Source: Candidatus Borkfalkia faecavium (GTDB lineage: Bacteria > Bacillota > Clostridia > Christensenellales > Borkfalkiaceae). From it: DNA of 64,000 nucleotides. This document shows positions 41,715-48,964 of the stretch, one piece after another; the first letter of the stretch is position 1, and each line of letters begins with the position of its first letter. The notes under the pieces are model-generated. The model was not told where the DNA came from. It made no database searches and saw nothing but the letters and a program-made list of their open reading frames with translations. Location of the stretch: positions 62,001-126,000 of the forward strand of contig DXEW01000020.1 in NCBI GenBank assembly GCA_019114755.1, read 5' to 3'. A program made the translations under genes and the position numbers.

Positions 41715-42533
41715 TTGAAATATATTCTCGGCTCGTTCCGGTATCTGTTCAAAAATTTCATATTCATCTTCTTTTTTGTGCTGCTGCCTTCCTTTTTCTT
41801 TGCCATGACCATCGATCTGGACAACGCGGCGGAGGTCATCGGCAAGTTTTTAGACAGCGATTCGCTCATCAGCTTTCCGCACATCCTCACCCTCGTTTCG
41901 CCCGTCAACGCGCACGGCTGGCCGTACGCGCTGCTGTTCGTGGCGTCGGTGGTGGTGTGCCTGCCCTTTTTGCTGGGGTACATTGAAAAGCACATGCGCA
42001 TCGGCACCCGCTCTCTGAAAGGGGTGTTCGGCCGCTTCAACTATAACTTTTTGACGACGCTGCTCGTCTCCGTCATCTTTTTGGCGGTGTTTGAAGCGTG
42101 GTCGGTGCTGACGTCCGGCATGATCTATGCGGCGGTGTCGCTGTTCACGGGCGGCGTGCGGCTGTTCATGTCGCTGATCATCTTTTTCGCCATGGTGGCG
42201 CTCATGTGCTGGGCGGCGACGGTACTGCTGTTGTGGCTGCCCTGCATGCAGGTCAACGGCTACGGCGCCTTGGAGGCGCTCTCCTATTCCAACCGCCTGG
42301 TCAACGAGCGGCGCGGGGGGCTGTTCCTGTCGGTGTTCCTGCCGGCGCTGGCGGGGGTGATCTTGGTGCTGGCGGTGGCGGCGCTGAGCGATCTGATCAA
42401 CGTATACGTCCCCGTGTTCGTGGCGGTATTCATCATCGTCGATATCCTGTTTTTATACTATTGCACGCTCATGTTCGTCGCCTACTTCGACCTCACCGGT
42501 GAAGAGCGCGCCGACCTTCGCAAAAAATTCTGA
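41715..42533 (+). CDS. Polytopic membrane protein of unknown function (paralogue 1)
   Basis: About 272 residues if translation starts at TTG 41715 (AGGCAGG 7 bases upstream). The ORF-track start 41520 and ATG 41658 fall before or at the promoter -10. Five to six membrane helices are evident (FIFIFFFVLLPSFFF; YALLFVASVVVCLPFLL; LLVSVIFLAVFEAW; LIIFFAMVALMCW; FLPALAGVILVLAV; FVAVFIIVDILFLYY). The short soluble motif SYSNRLVNERRGG precedes helix 5. Resembles poorly characterised integral membrane proteins of Bacillota; no transport motif. Paired with the next gene. Confidence 0.7.
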   Translation: MKYILGSFRYLFKNFIFIFFFVLLPSFFFAMTIDLDNAAEVIGKFLDSDSLISFPHILTLVSPVNAHGWPYALLFVASVVVCLPFLLGYIEKHMRIGTRSLKGVFGRFNYNFLTTLLVSVIFLAVFEAWSVLTSGMIYAAVSLFTGGVRLFMSLIIFFAMVALMCWAATVLLLWLPCMQVNGYGALEALSYSNRLVNERRGGLFLSVFLPALAGVILVLAVAALSDLINVYVPVFVAVFIIVDILFLYYCTLMFVAYFDLTGEERADLRKKF

Positions 42534-42551
42534 ACCAAGGAGTGACGCGCT

Positions 42552-43523
42552 TTGATCTTCAAGAACGCTTTTCATCTGACGATCGACAACTTTGCGCTCA
42601 ACTACAAGCTGCTTTTATACAAGGCGGCCGTATGGGTGATCACCTTTGCGCTGAGCATGGCGTTCCTGTACGCGCCCATCGTCACCCTGCTCAACAGCCG
42701 GCCGATGGCAGAGCTGGTACAGCTTTTGGGCGACTTCGTCAAGGCGCTCACCTCGGGCGACACCGCCTTTTTGAGCACCTTTGCCGATTCCTTCCAGGTA
42801 TCGATGGGCGAACTGGTCGCCTATCTGCAGCGCAACACGCCCAGCATCGTGCTGTTCGCGCTGGGGCTTTTGGTAATTCTGCTCATCTCCCGCTTTTTAG
42901 ACGGCATCGGCAACTTCACCTTCGGGTGCCTGATCGACAACAGGCTCTCCAGCTACGCCAAGACGCCCTTCATGGTCACCTGCATCGGCAATCTGTCTAA
43001 GTCGGCACTGTGGCAGATCGTGTATGTACCCGTCACCTTCGTGTACGACGTGTGCTCCGTCTTCCTCTGCTACGGGGTGTTCCTCATCCTCATCAACATC
43101 ATCTCGGTAGAGCTCATCGCATCGGCGGCGGCGCTGATGGTGTCCGCCACCTTGCTGCTGGCGGCGCAGGCGCTCAAGCTGACCATCTTCAACGACGTGG
43201 TGCCCGCCATCGTCGCCGACAAGATGCGCCTGCGCGATGCGCTCAAAAGGGCGTTCTCCTGCAAGGCGCAGCGGTTCGGCAGCCTGTTCTCCATCTATCT
43301 GGTGACGGTGCTGCTCATCATGTGCGTCAACGTGCTGTTCGCGGTGGCGACCTTCGGCGCGGGGCTTCTGATCACCATCCCCATGTCGTACCTGATGATG
43401 ACCTGCATCCAGTTTGTCAGCTATTACGACGATACGCATAAGAAGTACTTTTTGGGCGAAGACAACATCGTCCGCCCCAAAGAGCGCACCAACGAGAATT
43501 TTTACGACGATTTCGAGCTGTAA
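42552..43523 (+). CDS. Polytopic membrane protein of unknown function (paralogue 2)
   Basis: 323 residues, TTG start at 42552 with AAGGAGTGA upstream, 18 bases after the preceding stop. Opening IFKNAFHLTIDNFALNYKLLLYKAAVW mirrors the KYILGSFRYLFKNFIF of its neighbour; both have a helix, a soluble insert, then pairs of long helices (LFALGLLVILLISRFL; SVELIASAAALMVSATLLLAAQAL; SIYLVTVLLIMCVNVLFAVATF). DALKRAFSCKAQRFGSLF parallels the neighbour's SYSNRLV segment. A duplicated or heteromeric membrane complex is inferred. Confidence 0.72.
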   Translation: MIFKNAFHLTIDNFALNYKLLLYKAAVWVITFALSMAFLYAPIVTLLNSRPMAELVQLLGDFVKALTSGDTAFLSTFADSFQVSMGELVAYLQRNTPSIVLFALGLLVILLISRFLDGIGNFTFGCLIDNRLSSYAKTPFMVTCIGNLSKSALWQIVYVPVTFVYDVCSVFLCYGVFLILINIISVELIASAAALMVSATLLLAAQALKLTIFNDVVPAIVADKMRLRDALKRAFSCKAQRFGSLFSIYLVTVLLIMCVNVLFAVATFGAGLLITIPMSYLMMTCIQFVSYYDDTHKKYFLGEDNIVRPKERTNENFYDDFEL

Positions 43524-43759
43524 GCGCCCGCTTATCGGCGGCCGCATGAGCCGCCGTCCGCTTCGGGAACGGCGCTCCCCGTGCGGGAAGCGCACCCGGG
43601 GCGTACTTTCTCCGAACGGGGCGGCTGCGGGCTTTATCCGCGGGGCGGCCTGCGCGAGGTGCCGTAAGCGCAAGTGTAAAAGAGAGAATTCGCTGCGCGC
43701 CGCGTGCGCGCGTGATAGAATATATGAAAATTGTTTTTTGAAACAGTCGGAGGTCTAAA

Positions 43760-45469
43760 ATGATGGATTATCAGTCGATCTACAAGGCGTGGTGCGAAAG
43801 CCCCGCGCTCAACGAAGAGGGGAGGGCGGAACTTGCCGCCATCGCCGCAGATCAGAAGGCGATCGAGTACCGCTTCGGCGCCGAGCTCGAATTCGGCACC
43901 GCCGGCATGCGCGGCATCATCGGCTACGGCACCAACATGATGAACGTGTACACCGTGCGCCGTGCTACCCAGGGCCTGGCGGAGTACATCAAGTCTTTGG
44001 GCGAAGAGGCAATGCGCCGCGGCGTCGTCATCTCCTATGATACCCGCCGCAAATCCGATGAGTTCGCCCGCGCCGCGGCGGAAGTGCTGGCGGCAAACGG
44101 CATCGTCGCTTATCTGTTCGACGACGTGCATCCCGTGCCCATGCTCTCCTATTCGGTGCGCAAGCTGGAGACCGTCGCCGGCATCATGATCACCGCCAGC
44201 CACAACCCCAAGGAGTACAACGGCTACAAAGTATACGGTGAAGACGGCGCCCAGATGTCGCCGGAAGCTACCGCCATCGTCGTCGGCTATATCGAAAAGA
44301 TCGCCGACTACTTCGCCGTCAAAGGGGAGAGCAACGGCTACATCAAGCCTGTGCCCGACTCCGTCGACAAGAGCTATTATAAAAAGATCTCCAAGCTGAC
44401 CCTCTCTCCCAAGGCGGTCAAGGCGGTGGGGAAAGATTTGAAGCTCGTGTACACCCCCGTGCACGGCAGCGGCTATATCCCCGTCACCACCATCCTCAAA
44501 AAGCTGAAGATCAACGTGACCGTCGTCCCCGAACAGGTCAAAAAGGATGCCGAATTTTCCACCGTCGAGGTGCCCAACCCCGAATTTAAGGAGACGCTCT
44601 CCATGGGCATCGCCCTGGCGCAGAAGATCGATGCGGACGTCGTGTTCGGCACCGACCCCGATTCCGACCGCCTGGGCGTGGCCATCAAAGACAGCAAGGG
44701 CGAGTTCGTGGCCCTTTCCGGCAACCAGGTGGGCATCCTGCTGCTGGACTATATCCTCACCCGCCTGCGCGAAGAGCATCAGCTGCCCGCAAACGGCGTC
44801 GTGGTCAAGAGCTTCGTCACCACCGGCATGGCGCGCCCCATCTGCGAAGATTTCGGCGTGCAGCTGGTCGATGTGCCCGTCGGCTTCAAGTTCATCGGCG
44901 AAAAGATCAAAGAATACGAAGCCAGCGGCGAGCATACCTTTATCTTCGGGTTTGAAGAGAGCTGCGGTTACCTGCGCGGCACCGAAGGCAGCCGCGACAA
45001 AGACGCCGTCGTCGCCTCCATGCTCTGCGCCGAGATGGTCTGCTACTACACCTATAAAAAGCAGTCTGTGTACGGCAGGCTGATGGAGATCTACGCCAAG
45101 TACGGCTATGTGCTGGATAAAAACGTCAGCATCAAGTTCGACGGCTTGAACGCGATGAAGGAGATGAATGCCCTCGTCGATTCGCTGAAAGTCAAACCGG
45201 TGGAGAAGTTCGATATCTATAACGTCGTCGCCGTGCGCGATTATTCCAAGCCCGTGCGCCGCCTTGCAGACGGCAGCGAGCAGCCCATCGATATCCCCAC
45301 CACCAACGCCGTCTATTACGAGCTGGAAAACGGCAGCTTCATCTGCGTGCGCCCCAGCGGCACCGAGCCCAAGCTGAAGATCTACTACTCCGTGCGCGCC
45401 AAAGACGAAGAGGCCGCCGCCAAGGCGTACGAGAAGATGAAGAGCGCCTTCGAGGCTTTCCTCAAATAA
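43760..45469 (+). CDS. Alpha-D-phosphohexomutase (phosphoglucomutase/phosphomannomutase)
   Basis: 569 residues, cytoplasmic. Interconverts hexose 1- and 6-phosphates, linking maltodextrin/glucose catabolism with nucleotide-sugar synthesis for the glycosyltransferases here. Motifs: FGTAGMRG, TASHNPKEYNGYK with the phosphoserine, the metal loop DPDSDRLG, the sugar-binding GFEESCGYL, and the phosphate-binding RPSGTEPK. Length and FGTAGMRG fit the PGM2/PgcA subgroup of Bacillota. Two adjacent ATG codons start the gene after GGAGG. The 236-base gap upstream shows no firm promoter. Confidence 0.95.
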   Translation: MMDYQSIYKAWCESPALNEEGRAELAAIAADQKAIEYRFGAELEFGTAGMRGIIGYGTNMMNVYTVRRATQGLAEYIKSLGEEAMRRGVVISYDTRRKSDEFARAAAEVLAANGIVAYLFDDVHPVPMLSYSVRKLETVAGIMITASHNPKEYNGYKVYGEDGAQMSPEATAIVVGYIEKIADYFAVKGESNGYIKPVPDSVDKSYYKKISKLTLSPKAVKAVGKDLKLVYTPVHGSGYIPVTTILKKLKINVTVVPEQVKKDAEFSTVEVPNPEFKETLSMGIALAQKIDADVVFGTDPDSDRLGVAIKDSKGEFVALSGNQVGILLLDYILTRLREEHQLPANGVVVKSFVTTGMARPICEDFGVQLVDVPVGFKFIGEKIKEYEASGEHTFIFGFEESCGYLRGTEGSRDKDAVVASMLCAEMVCYYTYKKQSVYGRLMEIYAKYGYVLDKNVSIKFDGLNAMKEMNALVDSLKVKPVEKFDIYNVVAVRDYSKPVRRLADGSEQPIDIPTTNAVYYELENGSFICVRPSGTEPKLKIYYSVRAKDEEAAAKAYEKMKSAFEAFLK

Positions 45470-45473
45470 ATAT

Positions 45474-45525
45474 TTCGGTTTGGGAATGGCGGTAAAATTT
45501 TCGGTTTGGAAATTGCGGTAAAATT
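45474..45525 (+). repeat. 26 bp tandem repeat after the phosphohexomutase gene
   Basis: TTCGGTTTGGGAATGGCGGT and TTCGGTTTGGAAATTGCGGT, each followed by AAAAT, with a 26-base period. Remaining bases up to 45640 show no feature. Confidence 0.6.
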
Positions 45526-45639
45526 TCTGCCGCAAATGTTCCCGCGCCGGGGTGTTCCCGTTTGGAATGTTCCGGAAAAATGCTCCCGCGTCCGCTTGTA
45601 TTGGGAAGAGGGCGAGGAGCGCACAACAAAATACAAACC

Positions 45640-45670
45640 AAAAGGCAAGCCCGAGCGGCTTGCCTTTTTT
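45640..45670 (+). terminator. Intrinsic terminator of the phosphohexomutase gene
   Basis: AAAAGGCAAGCC-CGAGC-GGCTTGCCTTTTTT. Confidence 0.85.
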
Positions 45671-45702
45671 GGCGTTTTGTGCGGTTTTGCGGGGGCGGAA
45701 CA

Positions 45703-45732
45703 TTCATAAACCGCCCAAGTTCGACATAGAAT
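45703..45732 (+). promoter_or_regulatory. Candidate sporulation-type promoter of the spoIIID fragment
   Basis: TTCATAA (45703-45709), 15-base spacer, CATAGAAT (45725-45732), similar to the sigma-E consensus (-10 CATACAAT). TTCGACA, an 0A-box-like core, overlaps at 45720-45726. In Bacillus spoIIID is sigma-E dependent; the match here is suggestive only. Confidence 0.4.
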
Positions 45733-45762
45733 GAACCAAAAAACAGGACAGGGGGAACTTCT

Positions 45763-45891
45763 ATGTGGGAATACATGCAGCGGCGGGCGCGCCAATGCGC
45801 CGAATACATTTTGGAAACGGGCGCCACCGTCCGCGCCTGCGCGGCGCACTTCGGGGTCAGCAAGTCCACCGTGCATACAGACGTAAATTAA
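45763..45891 (+). pseudogene. spoIIID: Truncated SpoIIID-like transcription factor
   Basis: 42 residues, good ribosome binding site (AGGGGGA), missed by the ORF track. MWEYMQRRARQCAEYILETG and VRACAAHFGVSKSTVHTDV align with the first half of SpoIIID, including the whole HTH. The family is about 90 residues long; here a TAA follows Asp-Val-Asn. Skipping five bases (about AATTA, 45886-45890) would restore the expected continuation TER, so a small insertion/frameshift is likely. The remaining protein still has the recognition helix but lacks the C-terminal basic helix. Either a decaying gene or a mini-protein; 3' terminator intact. Confidence 0.7.
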
Positions 45892-45937
45892 CGGAACGCT
45901 TTCTTTGGATAATCAAATAAAAGCGAGAATATACAGC

Positions 45938-45980
45938 AAAAGCCGGCAGCCCCTGCATAATGCAGAGGCTGCCGGCTTTT
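45938..45980. terminator. Bidirectional terminator between spoIIID fragment and lacI-type gene
   Basis: AAAAGCCGGCAGCC ... GGCTGCCGGCTTTT, with an inner CTGCATAATGCAG palindrome. Serves both convergent genes. Confidence 0.88.
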
Positions 45981-46006
45981 GCCGATCTATATTTATGCTT
46001 TACATA

Positions 46007-47092
46007 TCAGATGAGCGGCGATAACTTGCAGGTATGCGGCTCCGTTTCTTTGCGGCCGATTGCATTTTGTAGCATCTGTACGGCGCACGCTGCCTTGCGG
46101 CTGTCGGGCAGGTCGATGCGCGCCATCTCCGGCGCGGGCGGCAGCTCCTGCGGGTCCGTACAGACGGCTGCCGCACGCCGCGCATCGATATAAGGCAGGG
46201 CCAGGGCGGCAAGCCGGGTGCTATTGAACAAAAAGGCCGCATCTCCGCATTTTTTGATGCCCGGCGCGAGATCTGCAGCGCTGTGCACGGTCAGCAGCGT
46301 GTCGTCGGCGAGGGCGCGCTTCCACTTGTTCATATAGGAACGGTTATTGTATTCGCCCGTCACAAATACGAGTCTGTCCGTATGCAGCTTCTCCTTTGCG
46401 CAGGCGATCAGGGCGCTGCAGTTGTCGTATACCTTGAAAAACAGGGTATCCTGTACGGTCATGTCGATGGCGACGATAGGAACAAAGTAACTCTCTTTTA
46501 ACGTATAGAACTGCCGTTCCGAGAGGTCGATGCAGAGGATGCCGTCTATGTTTTCCTGTACGGCGATCTTGTCGTCCTGCACGGGCGGCAGCAGCAGGGT
46601 ATGGTAATTTTTCTCGCGCAGGCACTGCTGCAGCCGGCAAAGCAGTGAAAATACCGCATCATTCCTGCCCGTCGGCGAAAAACTGCGGTTAAAGCAGATA
46701 CCGATCAGGTTGTTTTTGTTGCCGGCCAAAAGGCGGGCCACCGGCGAGGGCGCATATTGGCGCAGATTGCAGATCTGCAACACCTTTTTGCGCGTCTCGT
46801 CGCTGATCTTCACGTCCTGCCTGTCATTGATGATGTACGAAACGGTCGCCGTCGAAACGCCCGCCTCTTTGGCGATATCGTCTATCGTCACCTGCTTTTT
46901 GCCGGCGGCGCGCTCGCGGCGCGCCCCCTTTTTGTAATGATACTGTTCGCACAGGTGCAGAATGCGTTCGCGCGTCTGTTCCGCGACCTTCACGTCCGTC
47001 CTGCCGCTGAGCACGTACGAGACGGTGGCGGAAGATACCCCCGCCATTTTTGCGATCTCGGCGATCGTAACTCTTTTGGTTTCGTCGTTCAT
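46007..47092 (-). CDS. LacI family regulator with two tandem HTH domains
   Basis: 361 residues. Residues 8-53 (VTIAEIAKMAGVSSATVSYV...RERILHLCEQYHY) and 68-113 (VTIDDIAKEAGVSTATVSYI...RKKVLQICNLRQY) are both complete LacI headpieces, joined by a 14-residue basic linker. The second is followed by a hinge (SPVARLLAGNKNNLIGI) and a LacI/PBP1 ligand domain (about 125-345). Family members normally have a single headpiece. It is divergent from the maltodextrin operon; two LacI-type operators with central CG (47138 and 47213) lie between, so it is most likely the maltodextrin-responsive repressor. ATG start, own promoter. Confidence 0.88.
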   Translation of the reverse strand: MNDETKRVTIAEIAKMAGVSSATVSYVLSGRTDVKVAEQTRERILHLCEQYHYKKGARRERAAGKKQVTIDDIAKEAGVSTATVSYIINDRQDVKISDETRKKVLQICNLRQYAPSPVARLLAGNKNNLIGICFNRSFSPTGRNDAVFSLLCRLQQCLREKNYHTLLLPPVQDDKIAVQENIDGILCIDLSERQFYTLKESYFVPIVAIDMTVQDTLFFKVYDNCSALIACAKEKLHTDRLVFVTGEYNNRSYMNKWKRALADDTLLTVHSAADLAPGIKKCGDAAFLFNSTRLAALALPYIDARRAAAVCTDPQELPPAPEMARIDLPDSRKAACAVQMLQNAIGRKETEPHTCKLSPLI

Positions 47093-47101
47093 AGCAACTT
47101 T

Positions 47102-47130
47102 ATCTTAACCCAAAACAGGGCAAAAGTCAA
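47102..47130 (-). promoter_or_regulatory. Promoter of the LacI-type gene
   Basis: Minus strand TTGACT (complement of 47125-47130), 17-base spacer, TAAGAT (complement of 47102-47107). Confidence 0.65.
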
Positions 47131-47137
47131 CGGGTTA

Positions 47138-47151
47138 TTGAAACGATTAAA
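47138..47151. promoter_or_regulatory. LacI-type operator O2
   Basis: TTGAAACGATTAAA, a pseudo-palindrome around a central CG, just upstream of the lacI-type -35. Shares CGATTAAATAA with O1. Confidence 0.6.
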
Positions 47152-47181
47152 TAATTTTTTTGATTATTTTTCAAAAAGGTA

Positions 47182-47209
47182 TTGACAAACGGCAAATCTG
47201 TGTTATACT
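47182..47209 (+). promoter_or_regulatory. Maltodextrin operon promoter
   Basis: TTGACA (47182-47187), 16-base spacer, TATACT (47204-47209). Confidence 0.8.
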
Positions 47210-47212
47210 TTA

Positions 47213-47234
47213 TTTAAGCGATTAAATAAATCGC
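47213..47234. promoter_or_regulatory. LacI-type operator O1 over the transcription start
   Basis: TTTAAGCGATTAAA (47213-47226), near-perfect dyad with central CG, overlapping a second dyad GCGATT-AAATA-AATCGC (47218-47234). Directly downstream of the -10, so binding would block initiation. Centre-to-centre distance to O2 is 75 bases. Confidence 0.7.
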
Positions 47235-47263
47235 CGAGTTCGATTCAGAATAAGGAGGAAGTT

Positions 47264-48907
47264 ATGGCAAAACGCGCGTACAAAAAAGTCGCAGGTTTAT
47301 TGGCTGTTCTCATGCTGCTCGCATTGGTGTGCGGAGTGGCCGTCGCTTGTTCACAGGGGGATTACAAAGTCACGTTTTACGACGGAGAAACTGTGATCGC
47401 AGAAAAGTGGGTAAATGACGGAGAGCGGGTGCAAGAATTTACGCCCGAAGATGAGGGATATACGAAGGAAGGGTACATATTCGGCGGCTGGTACGCCACG
47501 GCAGACTTCACCTTCGACTGGAGTTTTGATACCGCCATCACGCAGGATACGAACGTCTATTCGATGTGGAGCTCTTCCGCCGAAGATACGCGGCAGTGGC
47601 TCATCGCGGGCAGCTCGTCTGTCGGCGGTCCGCTGGCTGCCATCGGCTGGAACGGCGGCCCCGTCGAGGGCGAAAACGGCAATATCCTGACGAAGACGGC
47701 GGGTAAAAACGAGTTTACCATCACCATCGACCTGTATGTCGGCGATCAGTGGCAGTTCTGCATTCAAGATGCCGATGGCGTCTGGAATACAGACGATTCC
47801 AGCGGCGGCGGTGCGCGCGGCGGCCAATATCTGGCCGAAAACGAGTATATGAGCGCGCCCGGCACGGGGCTCGGCGACGGGCAAGTCAACATCACCGTCA
47901 ATGTGAGCGGCAACTATACGCTTACGCTGACGACGGATGCAGAAGATCCCAATGTCGGTTCCATCAGCGTCGTGCGCAACGGAGACGCGCCCGAAGTGAC
48001 GGTCGACCGTTCCGCCTATACCTGGTATATTTACGGCAATTCTGCGGCCGAAACGAGCGCGGAGTCCGTGCTGGCCGGCACCAACTGGGGCGCCGACGTC
48101 ACTTCTCTGCAATATTCCGCTTACGAAATGTTCAAGATCTCCGACAATGCGCCGAACGGCACGGGAACCTGGATGCAGACATGGACGCTCGCAGAAGGGG
48201 ATGAATTCCTGCTCGCCTACTGCACGCTCAAAGAGGAGGGCGGCATCGCCGCGCAGGACGGCACCATGTTCTACTACACCGAGATCGACGAGTTCAACGG
48301 CGAAGAAGCCAGTTTCAAAAAGGCAGACGGCATGGGCAGCAACATCGTTGTCGTCGAGGGGGGAACCTATACCTTTACGCTGACGGTCACACTGAACGAA
48401 GAGAGCGGCACGCTTGAAGGCTCCATTGAAGTAGACAAGACGGCCGATATTTTGACCTCCGAACAGACCTGGAAGGTGCTGGGTGGCAGGCTCTCCTACA
48501 CGCAGGCGACCGATCCGGATACGGGCGGCCTGACGGCGGAAGAAGCGGCCTATAATGCCAAGACCTCCGTATTTGCCGACAACAACTTTGGCGTCGGCTC
48601 TAATGTGCAGGAACTCACGGCAATCACCCCTTCGTCCGGCATGGCGAGAGAATATACGATCACGCTCGACCTCGTCGAGGGGGATTACTTCTACTTCTGC
48701 ATTCCGGTAGCGGTATACGCGCCCTATCGCGAAGATACGTATTATACGCCCGGCTATACTTCCAAGTTGGCTACAGCGGCAAATCTGCCCGCGGGTATCA
48801 CCGCCGATTGGGCCTGGGGCGGCAACTTCCTCTGCACACAGGCGGGCAGCTACACTTTCCGCGTGTCGGTATCGCAGAGCGGCGCCCTGTCTTTGGCAGT
48901 GCGTTAG
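47264..48907 (+). CDS. Surface glycan-binding lipoprotein of the maltodextrin operon
   Basis: 547 residues. A signal peptide ends near Cys29 (VCGVAVAC; not a textbook lipobox but consistent with lipidation). Residues about 34-100 are a Listeria/Bacteroides-type repeat domain (YKVTFYDG...GYIFGGWYATADF). Three similar beta-sandwich modules follow (about 108-245, 255-395, 405-547), each starting with a W-containing strand (QWLIAGSSS, YTWYIYGNS, QTWKVLGGR), with EGDxFxFC-like and TGxYTFTLTV-like strands, similar in style to starch-binding domains of outer-surface SusE/F-like proteins. First gene of the operon, with AAGGAGGAAG before ATG. Probably captures starch or maltodextrin for the GH13 enzyme and importer. 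Confidence 0.75.
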   Translation: MAKRAYKKVAGLLAVLMLLALVCGVAVACSQGDYKVTFYDGETVIAEKWVNDGERVQEFTPEDEGYTKEGYIFGGWYATADFTFDWSFDTAITQDTNVYSMWSSSAEDTRQWLIAGSSSVGGPLAAIGWNGGPVEGENGNILTKTAGKNEFTITIDLYVGDQWQFCIQDADGVWNTDDSSGGGARGGQYLAENEYMSAPGTGLGDGQVNITVNVSGNYTLTLTTDAEDPNVGSISVVRNGDAPEVTVDRSAYTWYIYGNSAAETSAESVLAGTNWGADVTSLQYSAYEMFKISDNAPNGTGTWMQTWTLAEGDEFLLAYCTLKEEGGIAAQDGTMFYYTEIDEFNGEEASFKKADGMGSNIVVVEGGTYTFTLTVTLNEESGTLEGSIEVDKTADILTSEQTWKVLGGRLSYTQATDPDTGGLTAEEAAYNAKTSVFADNNFGVGSNVQELTAITPSSGMAREYTITLDLVEGDYFYFCIPVAVYAPYREDTYYTPGYTSKLATAANLPAGITADWAWGGNFLCTQAGSYTFRVSVSQSGALSLAVR

Positions 48908-48922
48908 TGCGGATAAACGGGC

Positions 48923-48941
48923 GGGGCGGCGACGCCGCCCC
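48923..48941 (+). terminator. Intra-operon hairpin (no T tract)
   Basis: GGGGCGGC-GAC-GCCGCCCC between the lipoprotein gene and the GH13 gene. Without a T tract it more likely stabilises the upstream message or attenuates expression than terminates it. Confidence 0.45.
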
Positions 48942-48964
48942 ATACCCGAAAGGGGGTGACGGGC

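Noticed and set aside
43634-45703. 689-codon minus-strand ORF opposite the phosphohexomutase gene
   Set aside because: Shadow; the plus-strand gene carries all family motifs.
45462-45876. 135- and 163-codon minus-strand ORFs across the pgm 3' region
   Set aside because: They cross a terminator and oppose the SpoIIID-like frame, which has a proper ribosome binding site and family match.
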